DNA of 64,000 nt from NCBI RefSeq assembly GCF_001895045.1, contig NZ_BDAM01000007.1, positions 310,001 through 374,000 on the forward strand. The letters run 5' to 3'. The notes under the pieces are model-generated. The model made no database searches. It was not told the DNA's origin and saw only the letters and a program-made list of their open reading frames with translations. Below, in pieces: positions 42,503 to 50,481 of the stretch. Both the position numbers and the translations under genes were made by a program. The DNA is from Rhodococcus coprophilus NBRC 100603. Its GTDB lineage: Bacteria; Actinomycetota; Actinomycetes; Mycobacteriales; Mycobacteriaceae. The stretch's first letter is position 1. Each line of letters opens with the position of its first letter.

Positions 42503-42543
42503 GTCCGCAGCCGGTCCTGCAGCCCTGGTCATACGATGGTCGG

Positions 42544-42954
42544 GTGTCCGATTCCCCCGAAAAACTCATCCGTGTCAGCGCGGTCGTGCTCCGGAACGCG
42601 GAGGGGCAGGTGCTGACCGTGCGCAAGCGCAACACCTCCCGGTTCATGCTCCCCGGCGGCAAGCCCGAGCCCGGCGAGTCGGCGGCCGAGGCCGCGGTGC
42701 GTGAGTGCGCGGAAGAGGTCGGGGCGATGCTCGACTCGGGTGCGCTGCGACCGATCGGGGTGTTCCTGGCGGATGCGGCCAACGAACCCGGCTGGAAGAT
42801 CGAGGGAACCGTGTTCGAGCACCCTTCCGTCGGGATCGTAGGCAGCGCGGCGGAGATCGAGGAGATGCGGTGGCTGGACCCGGAGCGTCTGCCCCTGCCC
42901 GGCGATCTCGCCCCTCTGCTCGAGCACTTCGTGCTCCCGGCGATTGCGCGCTGA
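42544..42954 (+). CDS. NUDIX hydrolase
   Basis: A 136-residue NUDIX protein. The box is GGKPEPGESAAEAAVRECAEEVG, read in two parts: G-x5-E then the R-E-x2-E-E helix (RECAEEVG), all essential acidic residues present. It hydrolyses nucleoside diphosphates linked to another moiety; the substrate is not evident. The GTG at 42544 has TACGAT (42532-42537) 6 nt before it, so it probably has its own leaderless transcript despite the 41-bp distance to the preceding gene. Confidence 0.9.
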   Translation: MSDSPEKLIRVSAVVLRNAEGQVLTVRKRNTSRFMLPGGKPEPGESAAEAAVRECAEEVGAMLDSGALRPIGVFLADAANEPGWKIEGTVFEHPSVGIVGSAAEIEEMRWLDPERLPLPGDLAPLLEHFVLPAIAR

Positions 42955-43072
42955 CCGGTTTCCCTCGTAGCGGAAGTGCCATTACCGGATCGGTATTGCG
43001 CGGTTCTCGACATTCGGGAAATGTGGGCTCGGTAAGTACCGCATGCACGACGCTCGTACGGAAGGACTCTTC

Positions 43073-43360
43073 ATGGCGCTCACCGCTCTGCTCGAACTCG
43101 AATTCAAGGCCGATGCGCTCGACGACGCGAAGACGGTCATGGACCGTGTGCTCGGCGAGACCCGCGCGTTCGACGGGTGCGACGGCATCGAAATTCTGGT
43201 GGACCGGACCAACGAGGCGCGCTGGGTCGTCGTCGAGAAGTGGCGTTCGGCCGAGCACGATGCCGCGTACCGCAAGTTCCGGGCGGGCGAGGGCGCCATC
43301 ACCGATCTCGGTCCGCTTCTGGCCGGAGCACCGAAGCTCACGCAGTACACGACCCTCTGA
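43073..43360 (+). CDS. Antibiotic biosynthesis monooxygenase (ABM) domain protein
   Basis: A 95-residue dimeric alpha+beta barrel protein of the ABM family. It opens with ALTALLELEFKADAL, has FDGCDGIEILVD and VVEKWRSAEHDAAY, the usual second-strand and helix pattern. Family members include cofactor-less quinol monooxygenases and heme-degrading enzymes; the residues here do not choose between them. The ATG at 43073 follows GGAAGGA, so an upstream in-frame ATG at 43043 is less likely. It is a single gene ending in a strong hairpin. Confidence 0.85.
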   Translation: MALTALLELEFKADALDDAKTVMDRVLGETRAFDGCDGIEILVDRTNEARWVVVEKWRSAEHDAAYRKFRAGEGAITDLGPLLAGAPKLTQYTTL

Positions 43361-43375
43361 GTCGCACCCCGAAGA

Positions 43376-43411
43376 CGACAGCGTGGCATGCCGAGGCATG
43401 CCACGCTGTCG
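43376..43411. terminator. Bidirectional terminator with a 16-17 bp perfect stem
   Basis: CGACAGCGTGGCATGCC pairs with GGCATGCCACGCTGTCG around a minimal loop. It lies between two convergent genes. An outer repeat GAAGACGAC (43371-43379) / GTCGTCTTC (43431-43439) overlaps its base and could form an alternative structure. Confidence 0.85.
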
Positions 43412-43445
43412 TGTCGCACGAACCCGCAGGGTCGTCTTCGAACCG

Positions 43446-44417
43446 TCAGAGCGCCAGGCGCTTACGGGCCGCGGCGTATTCGTCGGCAAGACGTTCGACG
43501 ACGCGCGCGGTGGGCGCAACCTCGTCGATGACGGCGATACCCTGACCCGCTCCCCAGATGTCGCGCCACGCCTTGGCGGTGCCGCCGGGTTCGCTCTTGT
43601 CGTCACCGAGGTTCATCGCCGAAGGATCCGAGGTGGCGAGGTTGTCGGGGTCCATGCCCGCCCGGCTGATGCTGCCGCGCAGGTAGTTCGCGTGTACCCC
43701 GCTGAAAAGGTTGGTGTAGACGATGTCTGAGGCCGACGACTCCACGAGCATCTGCTTGTACTCGTCCTGGGCGTGCGCCTCCGTCGTCGCGATGAACGCA
43801 GACCCGATGTAGGCGAGGTCCGCGCCGGCCGCCTGCGCGGCGAGGATCGAGTTACCGTGCGCGATGGCGCCCGAGAGCAGCAGCGGCCCGTCGAACCAGC
43901 TCCGGATCTCTTGCACCAGGGCGAACGGGGACTGCGTGCCCGCGTGTCCACCGGCGCCCGTGGCGACGGCGATCAGACCGTCGGCGCCCTTCTCGATCGC
44001 CTTCTTCGCGTACCGGTTGTCGATGACGTCGTGCAGGACGATGCCGCCGTACGAATGGATCGCGTCGTTGACATCGGTGCGTGCGCCGAGGGACGTGATG
44101 ACGAGAGGCACCTGGAACTCGACGATCGTCGCGAGGTCCTCTTCGAGACGGTCGTTGGACTTGTGCACGATGAGGTTCACCGCGTACGGGGCGGACGGCG
44201 TCTCGGGGTTCTCGGCATCGTACGCGGCGAGTGTCTCGGTGATCTTGGTGAGCCACTCGCGCAGTTGCGCGTGGGGACGGGCGTTGAGCGACGGGAACGA
44301 CCCGACGACTCCCGCGGCGCACTGTGCGATCACGAGATCGGGGTTGGAGACGATGAACATCGGCGACGCCACGACGGGCAGACGCAGGCGGTCCTGCAGG
44401 ATCGGCGGCAGACTCAT
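43446..44417 (-). CDS. NAD(P)H-dependent flavin oxidoreductase, nitronate monooxygenase family
   Basis: A 323-residue FMN TIM-barrel enzyme of the 2-nitropropane dioxygenase / nitronate monooxygenase family. It begins with LRLPVVASPMFIVSNPDLV, has GADGLIAVATGAGGHAG for phosphate binding and an IGSAFIATTEA loop. Family activities include nitronate oxidation, quinone reduction and enoyl reduction; the long C-terminal region with VIDEVAPTARVVERL favours the actinobacterial oxidoreductase subgroup. The ATG follows AGGAG. The downstream SnoaL-like gene lies 27 bp upstream on the same strand, so they are co-transcribed. Confidence 0.88.
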   Translation of the reverse strand: MSLPPILQDRLRLPVVASPMFIVSNPDLVIAQCAAGVVGSFPSLNARPHAQLREWLTKITETLAAYDAENPETPSAPYAVNLIVHKSNDRLEEDLATIVEFQVPLVITSLGARTDVNDAIHSYGGIVLHDVIDNRYAKKAIEKGADGLIAVATGAGGHAGTQSPFALVQEIRSWFDGPLLLSGAIAHGNSILAAQAAGADLAYIGSAFIATTEAHAQDEYKQMLVESSASDIVYTNLFSGVHANYLRGSISRAGMDPDNLATSDPSAMNLGDDKSEPGGTAKAWRDIWGAGQGIAVIDEVAPTARVVERLADEYAAARKRLAL

Positions 44418-44444
44418 GTACGGAACTCCTGTGGGTCGGTGGAT

Positions 44445-44846
44445 TCAGGCTTGCTCTAGTTGTGCCGCCATGCGGGGGATCAGTGCCTGCAAACCCTTCA
44501 CGGGGCGGATCATGACCTTGAACCGGACGATCCGGTCCTGGTCGTCCCACTCGATCAGGTCCACACCGTTGACGTGGATGCCGTCGAGGTCGGCGACGAA
44601 CTCGAGCACCGCCGAATTCGGGCCGTACCATTCGCCGACGTACCGGAACCCGGTGTCGCCGCCGAACACGGTCAATGCCGCCCGGAGGTATGCGACCGTC
44701 TTGGTCTTGCCCTCCTGCGGGGTGAACACGGCCGGCGAGAGGAACACGGCCTCGTCGGCGACGAGCGCGTCGAGTGCTTCGAGGTCGTTCGTCTCGACCA
44801 CGCGATGCCAACCGGCGATCGCGGCAGGGCGGGCGGAGTGCGTCAC
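44445..44846 (-). CDS. SnoaL-like / NTF2-fold protein
   Basis: A 133-residue cystatin-like alpha+beta barrel of the NTF2/SnoaL superfamily. Typical elements are WHRVVETNDLEALDALVADEAVF, read across the first helix pair, and VDLIEWDDQDRIVRFKVMIRPV in the last strands. Members include isomerases, hydrolases and dehydratases, and many act next to catabolic enzymes. No catalytic Asp-His pair is certain. It is the first gene of a two-gene unit with the flavin oxidoreductase 27 bp downstream. Start follows a GAGAGGCG sequence. Confidence 0.82.
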   Translation of the reverse strand: MTHSARPAAIAGWHRVVETNDLEALDALVADEAVFLSPAVFTPQEGKTKTVAYLRAALTVFGGDTGFRYVGEWYGPNSAVLEFVADLDGIHVNGVDLIEWDDQDRIVRFKVMIRPVKGLQALIPRMAAQLEQA

Positions 44847-45045
44847 GTGGTTCGCCTCTCGGTTGGGGTCGGGTCCGAGCGTAGAGTCAGGCAGTTAAAC
44901 GGTCAACAGTGACTGTTCATTCTCGGCTTCGGCAGCACGTCACTCGGGGTCCCGGTCCCGTCCGGCGCAGGCGTGGAGGCTAAGGTACGATGGGGCGGCG
45001 CGTGTCGCGTGCCTCGCCGTGACATCGAAAGTGGAGGTAACCGGG

Positions 45046-45207
45046 ATGTTTGAACTCTTCGGCATGATCGTCGTCGTGCTTTCGATCGCTGTCGTGGCCG
45101 TGGGCACCCTGATCCTGCTCGTGATCTCGACCGTCAACCCGCATTTCATGCAGCGTAAGGCCAAGAACGCGAACCTGGTCGAGGCCGGCGCGCGACGGGC
45201 CGAGTAG
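45046..45207 (+). CDS. 53-residue single-pass membrane protein
   Basis: A very small protein of 53 residues. A hydrophobic stretch from residue 4 to 31 (with FGMIVVVLSIAVVAVG) is long enough for one membrane helix, followed by a basic cytosolic tail (MQRKAKNA, GARRAE). The ATG at 45046 is preceded by GTGGAGG at 9 nt, a convincing ribosome-binding site. I recognise no family. It sits alone between the SnoaL-like gene and the metallopeptidase gene. Coding potential is supported by the RBS, clean hydropathy and codon use, but not by homology. Confidence 0.65.
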   Translation: MFELFGMIVVVLSIAVVAVGTLILLVISTVNPHFMQRKAKNANLVEAGARRAE

Positions 45208-45235
45208 CGCCCCGGACGCACCGGCCGGAGAGCGC

Positions 45236-45586
45236 CTACCCCCAGCCCAGCTGGTGGAGGCGCTCTTCTTCGATTCCGAAGTAGTGGGCGATCTCGTGGA
45301 CCACCGTCACCAGCACCTCGTGCACGACGTCGTCGTCCGTGTGGCAGATGTCGAGAATCGCATCCCGATAGATCGAGATCGTGTCCGGTAGCGACCCGGC
45401 GTAGTGACTGTCGCGGTCGGTGAGCGCGATCCCCTGATACAGACCCAGCAGATCCGGCTCCTCGTCGTGCCTGGGCTCGACGAGTATCACCACGTTGTCG
45501 ATGGCACGGGCGAGTTCGGCCGGGATCTCGTCGAGGGCCTCCGAGACGAGCTCTTCGAAGTGCTCGTTGCTCATCTGGACGCCCAT
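45236..45586 (-). CDS. Small zincin-like metallopeptidase family protein (Rv3836 type)
   Basis: A 116-residue protein with the zinc-binding HExxH motif in VVHEIAHYFGIEEERL, and a preceding VLVEPRHDEEPDLLGLYQG region typical of the minimal metallopeptidase family (MpgB-like) seen next to the septum-formation gene in mycobacteria. Catalytic activity is predicted but unproved. The ATG at 45586 overlaps the stop of the upstream gene by one base (TGATG), so translation is coupled. An ATG at 45574 is an alternative. Confidence 0.88.
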   Translation of the reverse strand: MGVQMSNEHFEELVSEALDEIPAELARAIDNVVILVEPRHDEEPDLLGLYQGIALTDRDSHYAGSLPDTISIYRDAILDICHTDDDVVHEVLVTVVHEIAHYFGIEEERLHQLGWG

Positions 45587-46635
45587 CAACGCCCCGGCAG
45601 GGGGAAGGCACCCGGCAGCGGGCTCGGCAACGACCGGCCCTCCGGCAACGGCTCCGGCGCGACCGGCGGCTGGCCGTCGATGAGGATGTCGCCCTTGGCC
45701 GAGCCGGTGATGGACGCGAAGCCCCCGCCCTCGACCTGCTTGCCGATCGAGCAGTTGACCTTGCGGCTCCCGGCGAGCCAGCTGTCGTATCCCAGGTTGT
45801 CCCAGAACAACGTGAGAGTCTTGTTGCGGAGCGCCTGCGGGTCACCCAGGTACTCGCCGACCAGCCGGGTACACGTCTCCTCGAGGTACCGGTCCTGATC
45901 TTCGATACTCGGCAGCCCCTCGGGGAACTGCGACGACAGATCGACGGTGGCGACCACCTCGAACGCGTGCGGCTTCGCACAGTCGACCGGGTCGGCGGGA
46001 ATGCCGTTGTTGATGCCGATGCACACTCCGACGTCCCAAGCGCGCGACTGATCCTGGTCGGCCACCCTGCCCTGGATGGGGAGAAGATTGCCGGTCGTCG
46101 ACGAGAACTGCAGACCGCACCGCAGCGTGCGCTCGCCTGCGGCCCAGCCGGCCTCGCCGGGGTTGATCAGACCGACGCTGAACTTGCCCACCGGGTCGAA
46201 TCGGCTCTCGAGATAGTCCATGGCCGCCGGAACGCAGAGTTCGTCGCGCAGGGCGGTGAACCGCATCACGGAGGGGAACCTCGAGCCGGGTCCCCATTCC
46301 GCGCCCGGGTAGTTGCTCAGGTCGATGTCGGCGACCACCTCGAACAGGTGCGTCTGCTCGCAGTCGACCTTGGTGAGATCACTGGCGTCGAGGGCCGTCC
46401 AGGTGAGGCAGTCACCCGCGGCGGCCGTTCCGAACGCTTCACCCGCAACCGCCCCGGTGGGGGCCACCCGCCGCCCGGTGTCTCCGTCTCCGTCGCTCGA
46501 GCCCTCGAATCCCGCCACGACGAAACTCGCGACCGCCGCCAGTACCGCACCCACCGCGACGAATATCAGCGCGCGGCGGGTCAGTCTCGCGGAAGGCGGA
46601 CGTCGTTCGGGCTGCTGCTTACGTTCTTCGGCCAT
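45586..46635 (-). CDS. Septum formation family membrane protein (Rv3835 type)
   Basis: A 349-residue protein with a charged N-terminus of about 20 residues, one membrane helix (about 21-43, ALIFVAVGAVLAAVASFVV) and a large extracytoplasmic region made of two repeats of the septum-formation domain. Each repeat has paired cysteines and an HxFEVV motif: THLFEVVADIDLS and PHAFEVVATVDLS. The C-terminus is Pro-rich. In corynebacteria and mycobacteria related proteins act at division or envelope growth; direct function is unknown. The ATG at 46635 is preferred to a GTG at 46638. The metallopeptidase gene overlaps its stop by one base. Confidence 0.85.
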   Translation of the reverse strand: MAEERKQQPERRPPSARLTRRALIFVAVGAVLAAVASFVVAGFEGSSDGDGDTGRRVAPTGAVAGEAFGTAAAGDCLTWTALDASDLTKVDCEQTHLFEVVADIDLSNYPGAEWGPGSRFPSVMRFTALRDELCVPAAMDYLESRFDPVGKFSVGLINPGEAGWAAGERTLRCGLQFSSTTGNLLPIQGRVADQDQSRAWDVGVCIGINNGIPADPVDCAKPHAFEVVATVDLSSQFPEGLPSIEDQDRYLEETCTRLVGEYLGDPQALRNKTLTLFWDNLGYDSWLAGSRKVNCSIGKQVEGGGFASITGSAKGDILIDGQPPVAPEPLPEGRSLPSPLPGAFPLPGR

Positions 46636-46681
46636 CACGGTCCATCATGCCCGTTCGCGCGGCCGGCGGTAGCGTCGGATC

Positions 46682-47074
46682 ATGACCGAACAGCCTATAG
46701 ATCCGCAGATTCTCGAGATTGCCCAGCATATGTTCGACGCCGCGCGCGCCGGCGACGCTGCCACACTCGCCGAGTACATCGACGCGGGCGTGCCGGCGAA
46801 CCTCACCAATCACTCCGGCGACACGCTGGTGATGCTCGCGGCGTACCACGGTCATGCGGATGCGGTTCGGACGCTCGCCGAGCGGGGCGCCGACCTCGAC
46901 CGGCTCAACGACAAGGGGCAGTCGCCGCTCGCGGGCGCCGTGTTCAAGGGCGCCGACGAGGTCGTCCGAGTGCTTTCCGAAGCCGGTGCCGATCCGAACC
47001 TCGGGCATCCCACTGCGATCGATACGGCCAAGATGTTCGGGCGCGACGAGTACCTGGAACTGTGGCAGCGGTAG
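46682..47074 (+). CDS. Ankyrin-repeat protein
   Basis: A 130-residue protein made of about three ankyrin repeats. The typical G-D-T-L-x-x-L-A-A-Y-x-G-H motif is seen as [13 protein letters not shown], followed by [20 protein letters not shown] and [13 protein letters not shown]. It is cytosolic and probably a protein-binding adaptor. The ATG has TAGCGT (46670-46675) 6 nt upstream, a leaderless pattern. It is followed 10 bp later by serS, whose -10-like TAGGCT begins in its stop codon, so the two may be transcribed separately. In related genomes a similar small ankyrin gene can accompany serS; its partner is unknown. Confidence 0.88.
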   Translation: MTEQPIDPQILEIAQHMFDAARAGDAATLAEYIDAGVPANLTNHSGDTLVMLAAYHGHADAVRTLAERGADLDRLNDKGQSPLAGAVFKGADEVVRVLSEAGADPNLGHPTAIDTAKMFGRDEYLELWQR

Positions 47075-47084
47075 GCTTCCCCTC

Positions 47085-48344
47085 GTGATCGACCTCAAGT
47101 TCCTCCGCGAGAATCCCGACGTCGTCCGTGAATCGCAGCGCACCCGCGGCGAAGACCCCGGCCTGGTCGACACCCTGCTCGAGGCCGATACGGCCCGCCG
47201 CGCTGCGGTGCTCGCCGGCGACAACGCCCGTGCCGAGCAGAAGGCGCTGGGCAAGAAGGTCGGTCAGGCGTCCCCTGAGGAGCGGGCCGCACTGCTCGAG
47301 GGTGCGAAGGAGTTGGCCGCCAAGGTCAAGGAACTCGAAGTCGAGCAGAATGCGGCCGAGCAGACCCGGGAGCGCGCCCACCTCGCGATCTCCAACGTCG
47401 TGGAGGGTGCGCCCGCCGGTGGCGAGGACGATTTCGTCACCCTCGAGACCGTCGGTGAACTTCCGACCTTCGACTTCGAGCCCAAGGATCACCTCGCGCT
47501 CGGCGAGTCGCTCGGGCTGATCGACATGGAACGCGGAGCCAAGGTCTCGGGTGCGCGGTTCTATTTCCTCACCGGGTACGGCGCCCTGCTGCAACTCGGC
47601 CTGCTTCAGCTCGCCGCGCAGAAGGCCACCGCGAACGGCTTCACGATGATGATCCCGCCGGTGCTCGTGCGCCCCGAGGTGATGCAGGGCACCGGGTTCC
47701 TCGGGCAGCACGCCGACGAGGTGTACCACCTCGAAGAGGACGATCTGTACCTCGTCGGTACCTCCGAGGTGCCGCTCGCGGGCTATCACTCGGGCGAGAT
47801 CCTGGACCTGGAGAAGGGCCCGAAGCGGTACGCGGGCTGGTCGTCGTGCTTCCGCCGCGAGGCCGGCAGCTACGGCAAGGACACTCGCGGCATCATCCGT
47901 GTCCACCAGTTCGACAAGGTGGAGATGTTCGTCTACTGCAAGCCCGAGGACGCCGTCGCCGAGCATCAGCGCCTGCTGTCGTGGGAGCGCGAGATGCTCG
48001 CCTCGATCGACGTCCCGTACCGGGTCATCGACATCGCCGGTGGCGACCTCGGTTCGTCGGCGGCACGCAAGTTCGACTGCGAAGCCTGGGTTCCCACCCA
48101 GGAGCGGTACCGCGAGCTCACGTCCACATCGAATTGCACGACGTTCCAGGCTCGTCGCCTGAACATCCGGTACCGCGACGAGAACGGCAAACCGCAGATC
48201 GCAGCGACCCTCAACGGGACGCTCGCGACCACCCGGTGGCTCGTCGCGCTACTCGAGAACCACCAGCAGGCCGACGGGTCGGTGAAGGTTCCCGCCGCGC
48301 TCGTTCCCTTCGTCGGCCGGGAGGTTCTGGAACCCGTCGTCTGA
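47085..48344 (+). CDS. serS: Seryl-tRNA synthetase
   Basis: A 419-residue class II synthetase that charges tRNA-Ser (and tRNA-Sec where present). The N-terminal 100 residues form the antiparallel coiled-coil tRNA-binding arm ([15 protein letters not shown] region). Motif 2 has [21 protein letters not shown], split by the loop, and motif 3 is in [18 protein letters not shown]. The GTG start has TAGGCT (47072-47077) 7 nt before it. A weak hairpin follows the stop. It is essential and conserved, and it marks the left edge of the decayed sugar cassette. Confidence 0.97.
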   Translation: MIDLKFLRENPDVVRESQRTRGEDPGLVDTLLEADTARRAAVLAGDNARAEQKALGKKVGQASPEERAALLEGAKELAAKVKELEVEQNAAEQTRERAHLAISNVVEGAPAGGEDDFVTLETVGELPTFDFEPKDHLALGESLGLIDMERGAKVSGARFYFLTGYGALLQLGLLQLAAQKATANGFTMMIPPVLVRPEVMQGTGFLGQHADEVYHLEEDDLYLVGTSEVPLAGYHSGEILDLEKGPKRYAGWSSCFRREAGSYGKDTRGIIRVHQFDKVEMFVYCKPEDAVAEHQRLLSWEREMLASIDVPYRVIDIAGGDLGSSAARKFDCEAWVPTQERYRELTSTSNCTTFQARRLNIRYRDENGKPQIAATLNGTLATTRWLVALLENHQQADGSVKVPAALVPFVGREVLEPVV

Positions 48345-48423
48345 GCCGCTCGGGCTGCACCGCACATTTGGGGGATGAAGTCGGTTTTATCGCCGACTGA
48401 CCTCCCATCTGGCGTCGCTGCAC

Positions 48424-48875
48424 TTGGCTCCGACGCCTACCTCGTGCCTGCTTCCCGCGCATCTCGACCCCGTCGTCCGGGAAGTTCTGCTCCCGCCGCT
48501 GCTCGGCCTGCCGAACATCGCGGTCACAGAACCGTTGTGCTACAGCGACTTCGCCCGGGAGACAGCCGACGCGGTGGCCGAGGCGGTACCGGGATCCGAG
48601 GTGCTGATCACGGGGGGAGCGGTCCCGACCCCCGCTCGTACCGGGTGGACTTCTCGGCGATGCGAAAAGCATTCGGAGACAACGTCGTCCGATGGACCGT
48701 TCCGGAAGGGGCCGACGAACTGTACCGCGCGTATCTCGCCTACGGGATGACGGGTGACGCCTTCACCCAGCGGTACATCCGGCTCGCCCACCTCGAGATG
48801 CTGAGGAACCGGGACCTCGTCGACGACACCCTGCGAGTCCAGCGCGACCCCCAGCCGGTGACGACGGGTGGGTGA
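48424..48875 (+). pseudogene. Frameshifted, 5'-truncated NAD-dependent epimerase/dehydratase remnant
   Basis: Two reading frames together encode the C-terminal part of a sugar-nucleotide epimerase. The first carries FARETADAVAEAVPGSEVLITGG; after a G6 tract at 48612-48617 the homology continues in another frame as SGPDPRSYRVDFSAM and later TVPEGADELYRAYLAYG and TRLAHLEML-like text. Adding one G to the tract would restore one frame reading ITGGSGPDPRS. The Rossmann-fold half is absent, and sequence before about 48530 (LPPLLGLPNIAVTE) is of unknown origin. The gene cannot make a working enzyme. It faces the RmlC-like gene. Confidence 0.75.
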
Positions 48876-48898
48876 GGGTGCAACCGAACCACCGCGCG

Positions 48899-49465
48899 TC
48901 AGAGCCGGGCGACCAGATCCTGCCACGTGCCCGCCGACGCATCCCGCGCGCTGATCGCGGCGACCGGCAACGGCCACTCGATGTCGAGGTCGGGATCGTC
49001 GTATGCGACGGCCAGGTCTTCGAGCGGGTCGTGCGGCCGGTCGATTCGGTAACACACATCGGCCGCTTCCGTCAGGGCCTGGAACCCGTGGAGGAACCCC
49101 GGCGGGACGAACAGGTGGGCGAAGTCCTCGTCGTCGAGAAGGAAGGCTTCCTTTCGCCCGAAGGTCGGGGAATCCTTCCGGATGTCGACGAGCACGTCGT
49201 GGACCGCGCCGCGCGCGCAGCGCACGAGTTTGGCTTCGCCTCGCCCCGCGCGGCCGTGCATCCCGCGGATGACCCCGCGGTGCGACCGCGACTGCGAATC
49301 CTGGAGGAAGTCGCTGGCGCGGGTTGCGGGAGAACCGGGAGTTTCGTCGAGGTAGAGGTCGAACAGCGCGGCGTCGAACGTGCGCGTGAACACTCCGCGT
49401 TCGTCGCGGAAGAGTTCGGGTCGCAGCACCAGAACATCGGTCAGGCCCGTCGTGTCGATTCGCAC
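48899..49465 (-). CDS. dTDP-4-dehydrorhamnose 3,5-epimerase (RmlC)-like protein
   Basis: A 188-residue cupin of the RmlC family. It has the ERGVFTRTFD opening, RGVIRGMHGRAGRGEAKLVRC with the catalytic His, and FVPPGFLHGFQAL with the second conserved His; a Tyr in CYRIDRPHDP is in the expected place. Its normal role is isomerising 4-keto-6-deoxy sugar nucleotides. It is intact, while the genes on both sides are decayed, so it may be an orphan kept for another function or on its way to loss. The GTG at 49465 is preferred; an ATG at 49501 is possible. Confidence 0.85.
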   Translation of the reverse strand: MRIDTTGLTDVLVLRPELFRDERGVFTRTFDAALFDLYLDETPGSPATRASDFLQDSQSRSHRGVIRGMHGRAGRGEAKLVRCARGAVHDVLVDIRKDSPTFGRKEAFLLDDEDFAHLFVPPGFLHGFQALTEAADVCYRIDRPHDPLEDLAVAYDDPDLDIEWPLPVAAISARDASAGTWQDLVARL

Positions 49466-49527
49466 CCGCTCATCGTGCCGGACCGAACGGTATGGACGCA
49501 ACCGCTACCACCGCAAAGGAATTCGAT

Positions 49528-49866
49528 ATGACGAGCCGGTGCCGGGGGTGCCGCGCAGCGGGCGGGGTGCGGGTCCTCGATCTCGGCGCCGTTCCGCAGG
49601 CCGACCACTTTCCGCCCGCAGGCACACCGGCCGGCCCGGAGGAGTCCGCGCATCCGCTTGCGCTGGACCTCTGCCCGGCGTGCGGACTCGCCCAGCTCGC
49701 CGACGACGATACCGTGCCCGATGAGCCACGCGGGGTCGAACTGCTGGCGTTGGAACTCCAGGCTGCCGACGCGGTGCGTACAGTCGCGGAGTCCGCCCGG
49801 GGACACCGTCCTCGAATTCGGGAGCCCGCACGGGGGGACGTGGCTCCCGTTGACGGGCGGCCCCGG
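49528..49866 (+). pseudogene. Truncated, frameshifted class I SAM-dependent (sugar C-) methyltransferase
   Basis: The intact start encodes the zinc-binding N-terminal domain of TDP-sugar methyltransferases: CRGC, LDLGAVPQADHFPP, LCPACGLAQLADDDT and EPRGVE. Around 49795 the homology shifts by one frame to PPGDTVLEFGSPHGGTW, the start of the SAM-binding fold, and stops at about 49860. The remaining two thirds (SAM domain and C-terminal domain) are missing. The end abuts the stop of the thioesterase gene, so a deletion joined the remnant to unrelated sequence. It probably belonged with the RmlC-like gene and epimerase remnant in one deoxysugar pathway. Confidence 0.75.
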
Positions 49867-49878
49867 CCTCCGACGGGT

Positions 49879-50379
49879 TCAGCGCAGAATCAGGCAGGTC
49901 GAGGACGCGGTGGCGAGCAGTCGGCCGTCGACGTCGCGCGCCTCGCCCCGCGCGGTCGCGGTGCGACGGCCGGTGTGCTCGCAGAACCCGTGGACGCGCA
50001 CGGCGGACTGTCCGGGCTGGATCGGCCTTATGTACCGGACCTGCAGGTCGAGCGTGGTGTATCCCACCCCGGCCTCGAGCGTGCTCGACACACTCAGCCC
50101 CATCGCGGTGTCGAACATCGTCGCGAGTACGCCGCCGTGGACGCTGCCGACGGCGTTGGCGTGGAATTCCCGGGGTTCGATACACACCTCGACGAACCCT
50201 TCGCGGGCGTCGGTGACGGTGAACCCGAGGGTTCGTGCCGTCGGGTGGTGCGGGATGGAACCGTCGATCATTCCCCGTAGGAAGTCCAGGCCCTGCATCT
50301 CGCGGTTGGCAGCGGACGTCGGCGCGGGATCCTCCCAGGTGTAGCTGCGCATACGCTCGGGTGCGTTGTCCTCGGTCAC
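49879..50379 (-). CDS. PaaI-family hotdog thioesterase
   Basis: A 166-residue hotdog-fold acyl-CoA thioesterase. The PaaI signature is in ANAVGSVHGGVLATMFDTAMG, with the catalytic Asp in the helix and VHGG loop, followed by LDLQVRYIRPIQPGQ. It hydrolyses acyl- or aryl-acyl-CoAs; substrate unknown. The GTG at 50379 has TACGGT (50386-50391) 6 nt before it; an ATG at 50352 is an alternative. A much longer open frame upstream is antisense to the MFS gene. Its 3' end marks the deletion junction with the methyltransferase remnant. Confidence 0.9.
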   Translation of the reverse strand: MTEDNAPERMRSYTWEDPAPTSAANREMQGLDFLRGMIDGSIPHHPTARTLGFTVTDAREGFVEVCIEPREFHANAVGSVHGGVLATMFDTAMGLSVSSTLEAGVGYTTLDLQVRYIRPIQPGQSAVRVHGFCEHTGRRTATARGEARDVDGRLLATASSTCLILR

Positions 50380-50481
50380 CGTCCGACCGTATCCGATGCC
50401 ACGCAGGGGAGTGACAGTCGCCGGACCGCGTGGCACCCTGTGACCATGCGCCGACGACGTTGATCCGAAGCGAACGATTCC

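Noticed and set aside
42955-43072. Additional small gene starting at the upstream ATG 43043
   Set aside because: The ATG at 43073 has a proper GGAAGGA site and matches the ABM family N-terminus; the extra 10 residues have no support.
44847-45045. A regulatory RNA in the 199-bp gap before the small membrane protein
   Set aside because: I see an AT-richer patch around 44890-44930 compatible with a promoter, but no conserved aptamer blocks or stable long hairpin.
48375-48875. An intact 166-residue gene downstream of serS
   Set aside because: The first half of that frame is Arg-rich nonsense; the homologous text lies in another frame before the G6 tract. A frameshifted epimerase remnant explains both halves.
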